IMG/VR virus record: IMGVR_UViG_3300005529_000014
Span: 1-44,856 of that record
DNA from: a virus
Length of the DNA stretch: 44,856 nt
Reading direction: 5' to 3' (one strand)
The position numbers and the translations under genes were made by a program. This document shows, in pieces, positions 1 to 7,748 of this stretch; positions within the stretch are counted from its first letter, which is position 1; each line of letters opens with the position of its first letter. Under the pieces are notes generated by a model. It worked only from the letters and a program-made list of their open reading frames with translations, was not told the DNA's origin and ran no database searches.

Positions 1-100
1 TTTGACGTGGCTGTCTGGTCTTGAAACTCAAGAGTCCGGGTCGCCGTACTTTTACCGGCTTGATGCCTGGCGGGTGAAGCGCGGCGCGACCCCGATCATC
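1..100. repeat. direct terminal repeat, left copy
   Basis: These 100 bases are identical to 44757-44856. The repeat lies inside one open reading frame that continues from the right end of the window into the left end. It is therefore most simply the overlap of a circular assembly and not a biological terminal repeat. Confidence 0.95.
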
Positions 101-430
101 CAGTTCGCCACCCCTCCGATCCAGGGAACGCTGCGGTGTTACGGCTTCGGGCCGTTCCCGAACTTCACAGCGGTCACGGACACTCTTGACGCCCAGTGGC
201 CTGCATGGGACAACGGCGATCTCCCAGTCCTGTATGCGTCCAGCCAGTGTCTGATGATGGCGGAGGCTGTCAGGGTGCGCGCCGACGCCGGCCCGCAGGA
301 TGACTCACAGGCCCCGCCGCGCCAGGGTGTGATTTCAGCGACGGCGAACATGCTGTTGCAGAGGTTCCAGCTTCGCCTGGCGGCACAGCCCATGCCGAGC
401 CTTCCCCGGCATATCGTTCGGGTGATGTAG
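2..430 (+). CDS. head-tail connector/adaptor protein, C-terminal part
   Basis: This is the right part of a gene whose start lies at 44344. Joined across the circle, the protein is 280 aa. It sits directly after the capsid gene and a small zinc protein and directly before the nozzle-like protein, the usual place for the adaptor that links portal ring to tail. It is mixed alpha/beta with no membrane segment or catalytic motif. Its stop is immediately followed by the GTG of the next gene. The connector role is inferred from gene order and size; no family signature is visible. Confidence 0.6.
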   Translation: MTWLSGLETQESGSPYFYRLDAWRVKRGATPIIQFATPPIQGTLRCYGFGPFPNFTAVTDTLDAQWPAWDNGDLPVLYASSQCLMMAEAVRVRADAGPQDDSQAPPRQGVISATANMLLQRFQLRLAAQPMPSLPRHIVRVM

Positions 431-2284
431 GTGGCGTCCGCCTCTGACGTTCCGGGCCGCTACGACATTGTTGTGGACGGCACCGGGTTTCTGCTTCTGG
501 ATTCGCTGGCCCCGAACATTCCTTTCCGTACGCACCGTGCGATCTATTACGCCACCCCTACATTCCTCGAGCGGCAGAACGTCTCGGGAACCTACGGCGA
601 CAACCAGCAGGCTTTCTGGCTGACGGCTAACCAGAACGACTGGTCGTTGGGTGATGGCCAGCTGTTCTGGCGGCCGGCGGACGAGGACAAAGACAAGGCC
701 CGCCGCTACTACGTAGGTTCGAACATCGACACCACCATTGAGGGTCAGGCGACTCTCAACGGCATCGTCCAGAACCTCACGTTCGGGTCGTCGGACACCG
801 TAAACGGTGTGTGTGCTGCCGGTACGGGGCTGCTGTACGCCGTTTCGTCCACCCATCTTTACTCGGTCAACGGCTCCACGGTCACCGACCTTGGGGCGCA
901 CAGCGAGACCGGAATGGACAGCCTTCAGAATCTCTGCTCCGACGGCTCCTATGTTTACATCGGGGACGGGTCGAAGATCAGGTCGTTCTCAATCTCCGGC
1001 GCAACGTTCGCGGACTTCTCATCGACCCCCGCCCAGTCGATGTGTGTTGTCGCCAACACGCTGTTCGGGGTTAACGCATCGACTCTTTCCTATTACAGCA
1101 CCTCCGGTACGGCCACTACCGCCTACACCTGGCAGGACGCCAAGGGCGGCGGAGGGTCAACCACGTTCGGGTTCGGCATGAAGGTCAGGCCGTTCGGTGG
1201 ACAGGTTGTGATCCTCCGTGACGGAGGCGTCGGGGCTGGGGCTGAGATCTGGACCGGCGACACCACGGGTGCTCAGCAGGTTGCGCAGCTCCCCAGGTCT
1301 TTCACCGCCGACGATATCGCCGTGTCTTCCGGGATCGTCTTCGTTATCGGCACCGTGAACAAACGGAGCCTCGGGGCCAAAACACAGGTTTGGTATTACG
1401 CCAACGGCAACATCGGTCTTCTCTGGGAGTCAACCGCCTATACGGCATCGATTGGCAGGGTTGCCATCTGCGACTACCAGAAGGGCGTTCTCTTCACGAA
1501 CGGCGCTTCGGATGTTGGCCAGGTATCTCCGACTCTTGTCTATTACGACCTGTCCGTTGGTGCGTCGTCCTGTCTCGGAACTTACACGGCGAGCGGGAAT
1601 GTCCAGCTTGCTTCGGGGGTCAACAGCGCCCTTCTGACGGGGGAGACTTCTTCTGGCGGATACCTGGTTACCAGCGCTACCACAGCCACAAGCGGGTATG
1701 TGTGTTCGAGCCTGGTCGATTTCGATTCGTCGCTGACCAAGATCTTTCGGGGCGTGACGGTGGAATACCAGTCGGCCCTGGACGGCGACGGCGGGTCAGT
1801 GGATATCGCCTACCAGATTGACTCTCTCCTTGGCGGCTACAACACGCTTCAGTCATCCGCCACCTCCGGGACCGAGTACACGTTTAACTCCAACACCACA
1901 GGCAGGGCGATCTCGATCAAGATCACCCTGAACAAAGGCACCTCAACCCTGGGTCCTGTTCTGAAGAGAGTGTATGTCCGGGCGGCTCCGAAGCTTCAGT
2001 CGTTCAAGAAGCGCGAGTACATAGTTGACCTCCAGGGGACGCCCGAAACATCTCCCCGGAGGCTGAGGGACGGAAGCCCGAACCCGGCTATTCCTTTCGA
2101 TGACCTTACCGCTCTCAACACTTCGATCAATGCCCTGTCTCCCGTTTCGATCACAGACAGGCTTGGGACGTTCACTGGGATCATTGAGCCGGATCAAACA
2201 GAGATCTACGAGATGCACGCCCAACAGCAGAACCCTCAGAAGTCTGGTTCGTATGTTGTGAAGATTGTGGTGAGGGAGATTTGA
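431..2284 (+). CDS. tail nozzle-like beta-propeller structural protein
   Basis: The 617-aa protein starts at the GTG right after the connector stop. It is rich in Gly, Ser and Thr. From about residue 110 to 430 it runs as repeated short beta strands (LLYAVSSTHLYSVNG, YVYIGDGSKIRSFS, VFVIGTVNKRS), typical of a beta-propeller. The C-terminal 150 residues form a separate beta domain ending in VVKIVVREI. Size, order and fold type match tail nozzle (tubular protein B) proteins of short-tailed phages. A minor tail protein of a long-tailed phage is the alternative. Its stop overlaps the next TTG start (TTGA). Confidence 0.55.
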   Translation: MASASDVPGRYDIVVDGTGFLLLDSLAPNIPFRTHRAIYYATPTFLERQNVSGTYGDNQQAFWLTANQNDWSLGDGQLFWRPADEDKDKARRYYVGSNIDTTIEGQATLNGIVQNLTFGSSDTVNGVCAAGTGLLYAVSSTHLYSVNGSTVTDLGAHSETGMDSLQNLCSDGSYVYIGDGSKIRSFSISGATFADFSSTPAQSMCVVANTLFGVNASTLSYYSTSGTATTAYTWQDAKGGGGSTTFGFGMKVRPFGGQVVILRDGGVGAGAEIWTGDTTGAQQVAQLPRSFTADDIAVSSGIVFVIGTVNKRSLGAKTQVWYYANGNIGLLWESTAYTASIGRVAICDYQKGVLFTNGASDVGQVSPTLVYYDLSVGASSCLGTYTASGNVQLASGVNSALLTGETSSGGYLVTSATTATSGYVCSSLVDFDSSLTKIFRGVTVEYQSALDGDGGSVDIAYQIDSLLGGYNTLQSSATSGTEYTFNSNTTGRAISIKITLNKGTSTLGPVLKRVYVRAAPKLQSFKKREYIVDLQGTPETSPRRLRDGSPNPAIPFDDLTALNTSINALSPVSITDRLGTFTGIIEPDQTEIYEMHAQQQNPQKSGSYVVKIVVREI

Positions 2285-2808
2285 CGCTCTCCGCCACGGA
2301 CATTCAGCAGCGGACCGGATTCACTATCGAACCTCAGCCGGGGATCATCTCCCAGGGTATCGCCCCGCCCATCCTCCGGGGGGCGGCTATCGGTGCTAGG
2401 GCGTACAACTCTGCGTCCCTGACGGTTGCCAGCAGCACCATTACCGCTGTCACGTTGGACAGCGAAAGGTGGGACACGGATTCGTGTCACAGCACGTCGG
2501 CGAACACAAGCAGGCTGACGTGCAACACGGCTGGTAAGTATGTGATCTCTGGGAACATCGCCTTCGACGCCAACACCTCCGGGACATTCAGAGACATCGG
2601 CATCAGGCTGAACGGTTCAACGATCATCGCCTACAACCGTGCTTCGCCGAACTCTGGAACCCCGAACATCATCGCGACAACCATTTGGGATCTCGTCGCT
2701 GGCGACTATGTGGAGATGATCGCCCAGCAGGACTCGGGGGCGTCAAGAACGTTGGCGGCCCAGGCTGATTTCACCCCTGAGTTCTCGATGGTTCTGATCG
2801 GGTCATGA
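2281..2808 (+). CDS. C1q/TNF-like jelly-roll appendage protein
   Basis: The 175-aa protein starts at TTG 2281, overlapping the previous stop by four bases. After about 45 residues comes a beta-sandwich pattern ending in AGDYVEMIAQQDSG and EFSMVLIGS, which resembles the C1q/TNF-like domains seen at tips of phage fibres. The segment GKYVISGNIAFD fits an inner strand of that fold. It is likely a trimeric tail appendage. The assignment is from pattern only. Confidence 0.5.
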   Translation: MTLSATDIQQRTGFTIEPQPGIISQGIAPPILRGAAIGARAYNSASLTVASSTITAVTLDSERWDTDSCHSTSANTSRLTCNTAGKYVISGNIAFDANTSGTFRDIGIRLNGSTIIAYNRASPNSGTPNIIATTIWDLVAGDYVEMIAQQDSGASRTLAAQADFTPEFSMVLIGS

Positions 2809-3134
2809 GCGATGAGAACGAGCGGATCAGCGTCAGCCGGGACAAGCTCCGCGCCGACCTGGCAGAGCTCGAGCTTCGCCTCAGAACCTGGATCGCCGCC
2901 GAAATGCAGGCCAAGGCGGACGCCAAGGATGTTGATGCTCTCGCTCTTCGAGTGGACGTGCACGGCCAAAGGCTGGCCGCGGTCGAACAGAGAGTGGCGA
3001 ACCACGAACGAACTCTGAAAGAGCAGCAGCGCATTGAGGGATTCAACTTCACCAAGAAGACATTGTTCGTCACCGCCTCCCTCTGGATTGCATCCATTGT
3101 TACTCCTCTGCTGGTGAATGGGATTCATCCATGA
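2805..3134 (+). CDS. coiled-coil membrane protein of the lysis region
   Basis: The 109-aa protein starts at an ATG that overlaps the preceding stop (ATGA). Residues 8-78 form a charged helix with heptad character. Residues 86-106 (TLFVTASLWIASIVTPLLVNG) form one C-terminal membrane segment. This layout resembles XhlA-type holin partners. It opens a run of small membrane proteins before the endolysin, so a role in lysis is likely but not shown. Confidence 0.55.
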   Translation: MSDENERISVSRDKLRADLAELELRLRTWIAAEMQAKADAKDVDALALRVDVHGQRLAAVEQRVANHERTLKEQQRIEGFNFTKKTLFVTASLWIASIVTPLLVNGIHP

Positions 3135-3415
3135 AGGGCAAACACTTCGTTGTTCTTCTGTCGCTTGTGATTCTGACCCAGAGCATCCTGGTTGGCTGGC
3201 AGTTCAGCCAGCTCCGTCAGGGCAGAGCCGAGGCCCGGCTGCAAACCTGTATCGGTATCTCGAAGCTTGACAATACGTTGATCGGTTTGATCCGTGCTAG
3301 TGAGAAGACTCTGCCGTCCATTGCGTATTACAAAACCCACCAACAGGATCTTGTGAGGGTTCTAGGGCAGGACGAGCAGGCGATCACGGCACTCACACCA
3401 CCTAAGTACTGCTAG
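3131..3415 (+). CDS. small N-terminally anchored protein, possible spanin-like
   Basis: The 94-aa protein is coupled by ATGA overlap to the gene before it. Residues 4-22 form an N-terminal membrane anchor or signal (HFVVLLSLVILTQSILVG), followed by a mostly helical, probably external domain with two cysteines (40 and 94). The layout is like an Rz-type or other anchored lysis accessory. An actinobacterial host would make a classical spanin less expected, so the function is open. Confidence 0.5.
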   Translation: MKGKHFVVLLSLVILTQSILVGWQFSQLRQGRAEARLQTCIGISKLDNTLIGLIRASEKTLPSIAYYKTHQQDLVRVLGQDEQAITALTPPKYC

Positions 3416-3424
3416 GAGGTTCTT

Positions 3425-3577
3425 TTGAATCTGTCTGTTCTGCTGTTTGTCGCAGCCATCGTTCTGCTGACCCTGTTCGGCCTTAACGGCTTCGGGGCCA
3501 TCTCCCTGTCTGACCCCGATGGTTATCTGGGCTTTGGCCTGGTTGCCTTCGCTGCCGCACATCTTCCGCTTCCGTAA
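3425..3577 (+). CDS. tiny hydrophobic membrane protein, candidate holin
   Basis: The 50-aa ORF starts at TTG 3425 behind an AGGAGG site (3416-3421). Residues 4-22 and 35-47 are hydrophobic, consistent with two short membrane spans. It sits between other small membrane proteins and the lysis enzymes, so it is one of two holin candidates. It is short and has no family motif. Confidence 0.5.
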   Translation: MNLSVLLFVAAIVLLTLFGLNGFGAISLSDPDGYLGFGLVAFAAAHLPLP

Positions 3578-3585
3578 GGAGACTC

Positions 3586-3747
3586 TTGTTCTACGCTAAA
3601 GCTGTTGTCGCCGTTGCCGGCTCTGCCGTGACGGCGGCTCTTGGTATTTTCCCTCCGAACACCTCTGTCTGGATCGCCCTTGAGATTCTCTCGGCGGCCC
3701 TGACGACCGCCGGCGTCTACTTCACGCCGAACAAGCCGAGTGCTTAG
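3586..3747 (+). CDS. putative holin
   Basis: The 53-aa protein starts at TTG 3586, with TAAGGAG just upstream overlapping the previous stop. It has two membrane segments (about residues 4-21 and 29-46) split by a short turn (PPNTSV) and a short polar tail ending PNKPSA. This is the usual layout of small actinophage holins encoded beside the endolysin. Its 3' end overlaps the GTG start of the following peptidase-like gene by 8 bases. Confidence 0.6.
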   Translation: MFYAKAVVAVAGSAVTAALGIFPPNTSVWIALEILSAALTTAGVYFTPNKPSA

Positions 3748-4483
3748 GTTCGGCAAGCAGGCCCCTGTCAGATTCAAAGACGCCCTCTACCTGAAAGACG
3801 TCCAGGCCGAAGCCCTTCCCAAGCCGAAGGGCGTGTTTGGCTTCGGGACGCTGTTCAAAGACTGGGGGATGCTCGGCAACGACCAGGTAGGTGACTGTGC
3901 CGAGGCCGGGACTGCGCATGAGGTGATGTTGGACACCAAGGTTGGTGGACATCCGGCCAGCTTCTCCACTGAATCTGTACTGGGGTTCTACAGCGAAGTC
4001 ACTGGCTACGACCCCGAGGATCCGAACACGGACCAGGGGACGCAGGTTGTGTCGATGATGGACTACCGCCGTAGGACGGGGATTGCTGATGTGAAGGGTG
4101 TCCGGCACAAGATCGTCCTTGCTGTCCGTTGCCCGATCGACTATCCGACGTTCCAGTCTGCTGTTTACACGTTCGGCCAGGTCGGGGTCGGGTTCAACGT
4201 CCCGGAGTCGGCGATGGAGCAGTTCAACGCCGGCCGGCCGTGGAAGTACATCGGCGACCACAACATCGTCGGAGGGCATTACGTCTGCGGCGTCGGGTCG
4301 ATGAAGCCCGACTCGGAGAACACCGTCGTTACCTGGGGTAGACGCCAGGTGATGGAACGGGACTTCTTCGAAGCCTACGTGGACGAGCTCTGGGTTCCGC
4401 TGTCCTCTGAGATCGAGAGGAACGGGAAAGGGCTTCATGCTCTTGATTGGGCGAAGGTTGTTTCTCTAGCAGAAGGACTGTAG
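3740..4483 (+). CDS. papain-like cysteine peptidase-fold protein
   Basis: The 247-aa protein starts at GTG 3740. It carries a papain-like arrangement: Cys53 in GDCAEAG near the start of a helix, His180 in GGHYVCGVG, and TWGRR around residue 198, where papain-fold enzymes have the Trp of their last motif. Proteins of this type occur in phage lysis and tail regions. Position between holin and endolysin suggests it cuts peptide bridges of peptidoglycan or processes a surface protein. The active-site reading is inferred from spacing. It ends right against the endolysin ATG. Confidence 0.55.
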   Translation: MLRFGKQAPVRFKDALYLKDVQAEALPKPKGVFGFGTLFKDWGMLGNDQVGDCAEAGTAHEVMLDTKVGGHPASFSTESVLGFYSEVTGYDPEDPNTDQGTQVVSMMDYRRRTGIADVKGVRHKIVLAVRCPIDYPTFQSAVYTFGQVGVGFNVPESAMEQFNAGRPWKYIGDHNIVGGHYVCGVGSMKPDSENTVVTWGRRQVMERDFFEAYVDELWVPLSSEIERNGKGLHALDWAKVVSLAEGL

Positions 4484-5263
4484 ATGGCCGAGTTTGCAAC
4501 ACCGATTGTTCTAACGTCCCCACAAGAGCGTGGACAAAAAGTGAAGGACGCCCAGTATGTCCTGAACGGGCACAACTTCTTCAAGGTGGACTGGCTGAAA
4601 GGGAACGTTGACGGGGTTTGGGGCATCCAGTCCGGGCAGGCTGCGGATGCAGCCAGATACATCCTGGGCTACCCCGAGGATCTGTGTCATTCACAGGTGT
4701 TCGGCCAGGAGCTCTTCAATTTCCTGAGGACGGACGGGCGGCGGACGAAGCTTCCGCTGACCTATCTGGCCCGGAGAAGGTCCCGGCTTGCTGCCCAGAA
4801 GAGCGTGAAGCTGAAGGCTCTTAACTTCGCCATCACCCAGATCGGGACCACGGAGTCTCCGCCGGGGAGCAACCGGCAGAAGTACGGGGCCTGGTACGGG
4901 TTCAACGGCGTGCCGTGGTGCGCCATCTTCATCACCTACTGCCAGGTGGCGGCCGGCGGCGACAAGAAGGTGTTCGAGCGGGGCTCGCGTACCGCCTACG
5001 CCTACTGGACAGAGGATGCCGCCAGGGCCGGGCTCTACGGCCTCCGTGTCACCACCAACCCTGAGCCTGGAGACATCGTTGTTTACCACTTCAATGACGG
5101 ACACACGGGCATCTTCGAGAAGTGGGTGGACCGTAAGGCTGGGACGTTTACGACGATCGAAGGAAACACATCGGCAGGTTCAGATGACAATGGTGGCGGG
5201 GTTGAGCGTCGCAGCCGTTCTCTTTCTTGGTGCCCTACGGTATTCGTGGCTTTGCCTGACTAA
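4484..5263 (+). CDS. endolysin: peptidoglycan-binding-like and CHAP domains
   Basis: The 259-aa protein starts at ATG 4484 directly after the previous stop. Residues 15-82 resemble a short peptidoglycan-binding helix bundle (NVDGVWGIQSGQAADAARYILG). Residues 125-255 form a CHAP amidase/peptidase domain with Cys146 (VPWCAIFITYC), His207 (DGHTGIFEKW) and the EGNTS motif at 226-230. It should cleave amide bonds in the host peptidoglycan after holin release. It is the main lysis enzyme of the cassette. Confidence 0.85.
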   Translation: MAEFATPIVLTSPQERGQKVKDAQYVLNGHNFFKVDWLKGNVDGVWGIQSGQAADAARYILGYPEDLCHSQVFGQELFNFLRTDGRRTKLPLTYLARRRSRLAAQKSVKLKALNFAITQIGTTESPPGSNRQKYGAWYGFNGVPWCAIFITYCQVAAGGDKKVFERGSRTAYAYWTEDAARAGLYGLRVTTNPEPGDIVVYHFNDGHTGIFEKWVDRKAGTFTTIEGNTSAGSDDNGGGVERRSRSLSWCPTVFVALPD

Positions 5264-5279
5264 GCCCGTGGAGGGGCTC

Positions 5280-5471
5280 ATGGCCAAGGATTGTCTCGGC
5301 TACGACTGTCATACGGTGATCGCTGACGACCGGGAGTTCTGCACCACCTGTGAGTGCATCCTGGCCGACCGGCTCCAGAAGCTCGAGGGCGACGTGGACA
5401 AGCTGCTCCGTCTGGAGGCCCAGTTTGTGGTGTGGTGCCGGGACAACGGCCACCCTCACCCGCACTCCTAA
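5280..5471 (+). CDS. small Cys-rich, probably zinc-binding protein
   Basis: The 63-aa protein starts at ATG 5280 behind a strong GGAGGGG site. Cysteines 5, 10, 20, 23 and 25 lie in the first 26 residues and look like a zinc site, followed by a leucine-rich helix (ILADRLQKLEGDVDKLLRLE). An in-frame ATG at 5187, inside the endolysin gene, would add a hydrophobic N-terminus, but the RBS favours the shorter form. It is the last gene of the rightward late block. Function unknown. Confidence 0.6.
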   Translation: MAKDCLGYDCHTVIADDREFCTTCECILADRLQKLEGDVDKLLRLEAQFVVWCRDNGHPHPHS

Positions 5472-5477
5472 GAGCAC

Positions 5478-5506
5478 TTGACAGGCAGTCTGCGTGCTGC
5501 TACATT
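5478..5506 (+). promoter_or_regulatory. sigma70-type promoter
   Basis: TTGACA (5478-5483) and TACATT (5501-5506) are separated by 17 bp. The start of transcription would be near 5513. A terminator follows within about 25 bp, so the transcript is either a very short RNA or an attenuated leader of the HNH operon. Confidence 0.7.
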
Positions 5507-5512
5507 GCTGGT

Positions 5513-5571
5513 ACATCCTCCTCTCCTGGGTGACAAGGGCCTCGCTGCGGCGGGGCCCTTTGTTTTTGCTC
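5513..5571 (+). ncRNA. candidate short RNA between promoter and terminator
   Basis: The stretch from the predicted start near 5513 to the T-run is about 58 nt. It begins with a pyrimidine-rich part (CATCCTCCTCTCCTGGG), complementary to Shine-Dalgarno-type sequences, and ends in the hairpin at 5535-5560 plus a T-tract. No ORF fits. It may be a regulatory sRNA or an attenuated leader. Confidence 0.4.
5535..5567 (+). terminator. Rho-independent terminator
   Basis: AAGGGCC (5535-5541) pairs with GGCCCTT (5554-5560). An inner CGC/GCG pairing lies in the loop, and TGTTTTTG follows. It lies between two promoters and would insulate the late region from the HNH operon. Confidence 0.75.
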
Positions 5572-5599
5572 TGGACACGAACACTAGTTCTGCTACACT
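5572..5599 (+). promoter_or_regulatory. leaderless promoter of the HNH gene
   Basis: TGGACA (5572-5577) and TACACT (5594-5599) are separated by 16 bp. The HNH ATG at 5607 lies 8 bases after the -10 box, so the mRNA should start at or next to the start codon. The -10 region CTGCTACACTGCTGGTCA (5590-5607) recurs exactly at 18543-18560. Confidence 0.65.
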
Positions 5600-5606
5600 G
5601 CTGGTC

Positions 5607-5858
5607 ATGAATCGGACTCCGTGGCCGACACAGAAGAAACGGGTCTATGCTTTTTACAGACATCGCTGTCTCTACTGCGGGTCCACCGAGAATCTCACCA
5701 TAGACCACATTATTCCGTGGTCTCGCGGTGGCGGAAGTGCCTATGGCAACTTTCAGGTGCTCTGCGAGCCTTGCAACTTTGCCAAGGGCACATTCTCTGA
5801 CCGTCTGGCGCGCTCCTACCTTTGCGACGGTCTCGTTGTTCCGGAGCTGGCGGCATGA
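5607..5858 (+). CDS. HNH endonuclease
   Basis: The 83-aa protein starts at ATG 5607. It has the compact HNH fold: zinc knuckle Cys21-x2-Cys24, DHIIPWSRGG (Asp33, His34) and LCEPCNFAKG (Cys53, Cys56, Asn57). Such stand-alone nucleases cut DNA and in many phages assist packaging or recombination. Here the gene is far from terminase and opens a small early operon, so a recombination or mobile role is equally possible. Its stop overlaps the next ATG (ATGA). Confidence 0.85.
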   Translation: MNRTPWPTQKKRVYAFYRHRCLYCGSTENLTIDHIIPWSRGGGSAYGNFQVLCEPCNFAKGTFSDRLARSYLCDGLVVPELAA

Positions 5859-6415
5859 GCGGCGTCTCGGCGGCGGAGAAGTACGCCGAGGTAGGTGATG
5901 CTCGTCCTCGGTGTGAGTGTCACAAGGAATTGATGATGTGGAAGATGGATCGAAGGATGTCCGCTGGCGGACGCTGGAGATGCGCCGAGAAGAACCGGGA
6001 GTGGGCCCGCCGCTGGCGCGAGGAGAACCCAGAGAAGGGCCGGGAGGCGAGCCGCCGCTGGCACGAGGAGAACCTCGAGAAGAACCGGGAGCGAGCTCGC
6101 CGCTGGTATAAGGCAAACCTAGAGAAGAAGCTGGAGGCAAGCCGTTGCCACAAGGCTCGCCATCGCCTTCTCACCAACCTCTCCAACCATCCTCTCCTGG
6201 TAGAGAAGAACTGGCCGAAGGAGTGCAAACTTGCCCGCCTCGCTATTAGTGGGGCAACGTCACATGAACGACAGGCCGCCCTGGCGGCCCTTCATAAATC
6301 ACTGATCCGGAAGGAGAAGTTGTGGCTCATGTCACTGATCATGTCCGCCGCGACGCGGACCATGCCGGCCGAAACGAAACGTCTACTGTCCTTGGAAAGT
6401 TCAGTCGCCGCATAA
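5855..6415 (+). CDS. zinc-knuckle protein with tandem helical repeats
   Basis: The 186-aa protein starts at ATG 5855. Residues 19-43 hold CxCH followed by M-x-AGG-x-WRC, a likely zinc module shared with the leftward gene at 10228-10779. After it come three imperfect repeats of about 15 residues (RRWREENPEKGREAS, RRWHEENLEKNRERA, RRWYKANLEKKLEAS) that should form a long charged helix. DNA binding is plausible. The C-terminal 31 codons overlap the next gene. Not assignable to a known function. Confidence 0.65.
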   Translation: MSGVSAAEKYAEVGDARPRCECHKELMMWKMDRRMSAGGRWRCAEKNREWARRWREENPEKGREASRRWHEENLEKNRERARRWYKANLEKKLEASRCHKARHRLLTNLSNHPLLVEKNWPKECKLARLAISGATSHERQAALAALHKSLIRKEKLWLMSLIMSAATRTMPAETKRLLSLESSVAA

Positions 6416-6597
6416 ATGAAGCTCTCAAAGCCCAAAACCAGATCGACATCGAATCCGGAGCCTACGGAGAGTTTGACGAGTGGGACCGAGGCACCGAGAT
6501 TGGTAAGGCGAACGCCCGAAAGATCATCGCCGAGTACCTCACTCCCGAAGGTAGAGAGGCGCTTGGGCTGTCCGAAAAGTCCTCAGCCCTGGCCTGA
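6322..6597 (+). CDS. small acidic protein of unknown function
   Basis: The 91-aa protein starts at GTG 6322 with AAGGAG five bases upstream. It overlaps the preceding gene by 94 bp. The core (RRINEALKAQ, GEFDEWDRGTEIGKANARKIIAEYL) is helical and well-formed, so this frame looks coding. No family recognised. Confidence 0.55.
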   Translation: MAHVTDHVRRDADHAGRNETSTVLGKFSRRINEALKAQNQIDIESGAYGEFDEWDRGTEIGKANARKIIAEYLTPEGREALGLSEKSSALA

Positions 6598-7162
6598 GCT
6601 GTGCTTCGACCTCGAGAACCGCCCGTCGGCCTACTGGTACGACGGTCAGACAACCTCTGAGATCACCGCTATCTGCTGGAAGTGGAGCGATGAAGATACG
6701 CCAAAAACCCTCCTCCTACGTCACGACGACTACTTCGAGGACAACGAAGGGAAGCTCCTACCTGGCAACAAGGCCTATGTTCTTTTTAGAGGAGAGCTTT
6801 CAAGGGCCGGCCTCGTCTACGGACACAACATTCGACGCCACGACCTTCCGATTTTCCAGGCCTCCCTCGTTCGACGTCAACTACCGCCTCTCGAGCCAGT
6901 GATGACCTGCGACACCTTGAAAGACCTTCCGAAGCTGGGTGGTATGGCCCGGAGTCTGGACAACCTGGCTTCCATGTATGGCCTGCCGGGAAAGAAGTTC
7001 CATATGGCTCAGCATGACTGGGAGCGGGCCAATCAGCTGACGGAGGATGGTCTTGCCCTGGCCCGGAAGAGGGTCGAGTCTGATGTTCTTCTCCAGGAGA
7101 AGCTGAGGGCGAAGCTGTTGGAGCTTCATCTTCTTCGTCCGGCCAGGATGTGGAACCCGTGA
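6563..7162 (+). CDS. DnaQ-like DEDD 3'-5' exonuclease
   Basis: From TTG 6563 the protein is 199 aa; an ATG at 6416 would add a tail that only shadows the previous gene. Motif I is FDLEN (Asp16, Glu18), motif II is YGHNIRRHDLP (Asn89 to Asp94) and motif III is ESDVLL (Asp174). These fit the RNase H-like exonuclease superfamily. It would trim 3' ends in recombination or proofreading. No phage DNA polymerase is visible, so it is not fused to one and may act with host enzymes. Confidence 0.75.
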   Translation: MGCPKSPQPWPELCFDLENRPSAYWYDGQTTSEITAICWKWSDEDTPKTLLLRHDDYFEDNEGKLLPGNKAYVLFRGELSRAGLVYGHNIRRHDLPIFQASLVRRQLPPLEPVMTCDTLKDLPKLGGMARSLDNLASMYGLPGKKFHMAQHDWERANQLTEDGLALARKRVESDVLLQEKLRAKLLELHLLRPARMWNP

Positions 7163-7449
7163 CCGGCGACCCTGGCTTTGCCCAAGTCCACTCAGAGCTC
7201 CTAGACCTTCACATCTCCAAGGCGAAAGACTACGGGACCGACGAGGATCCGTTCGCCAACTATGTCCTCACTTCTGAGGCTGTCGGGGAGCCGGATGAGT
7301 ACACCTGCTGGCTGAGGATCCATGAAAAAACTATCAGGGCTTTGAATCTGATCCGTGCTGGCCGCGGGGACGAGAATCTGGAAGGTCCTGATGTGGCTGC
7401 TATGGCTATCGGGGCTGAGGCTCTTAGACGGCGGAGGCTCGTACCCTAA
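7159..7449 (+). CDS. possible nucleotide-metabolism protein (DUF1599/MazG-like motif)
   Basis: The 96-aa protein starts at GTG 7159, overlapping the exonuclease stop (GTGA); a GTG at 7150 is also possible. The pattern H-x3-K-x2-DYG-x3-DPFAN, then RIHEKTIRALNL, is shared by small phage proteins annotated as nucleotide-modification-associated or MazG-like. The charged residues fit metal and nucleotide binding. Its 3' end overlaps the convergent gene at 7424-7714. Confidence 0.5.
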   Translation: MTGDPGFAQVHSELLDLHISKAKDYGTDEDPFANYVLTSEAVGEPDEYTCWLRIHEKTIRALNLIRAGRGDENLEGPDVAAMAIGAEALRRRRLVP

Positions 7450-7714
7450 GAGCGTCCTCGACAGCCTCACGCTTGGTTCTGTACGGGCCGGCCCAATGAA
7501 GCCAGCTGCTCCATTCTAGAAAGTCCTCGTCCATCCATTCGCCGTTATTATGAAACGGTCGGTCGTACTTGGCTGTGGCCCAGAAGGTTCCCTTCCATCC
7601 TTCGAGGCTTCCGTCCTCGCCGTAGGTGAAAACGCGCCATAGTGTCTTGCCGTCGTTGGACGGCTGGATGTAGTCGCCTTGGCTGATGCGGATGGATCTG
7701 TAGTGTTTCTCCAT
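7424..7714 (-). CDS. unknown protein from a leaderless leftward promoter
   Basis: The 96-aa protein is read leftward from ATG 7714. It is aromatic-rich (WRVFTYGEDGSLEGWKGTFW, EFLEWSSWLHWAGPYRTK) and looks like a compact beta protein. No family recognised. A -10 box TAGAAT ends six bases before the ATG, so translation is probably leaderless, and the TGTTTACA dyad (7714-7721) overlaps the start. It converges with the gene at 7159-7449. Confidence 0.6.
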   Translation of the reverse strand: MEKHYRSIRISQGDYIQPSNDGKTLWRVFTYGEDGSLEGWKGTFWATAKYDRPFHNNGEWMDEDFLEWSSWLHWAGPYRTKREAVEDALRVRASAV

Positions 7715-7720
7715 GTTTAC

Positions 7721-7748
7721 ATTCTACCAGGTCTGTCAAGGTTGACAA
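7721..7748 (-). promoter_or_regulatory. leftward leaderless promoter
   Basis: On the minus strand, TTGTCA (7748-7743) and TAGAAT (7726-7721) are 16 bp apart, and ATG 7714 follows after six bases. Its -35 box lies inside the -35 region of the divergent rightward promoter, so the two probably compete. Confidence 0.55.
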
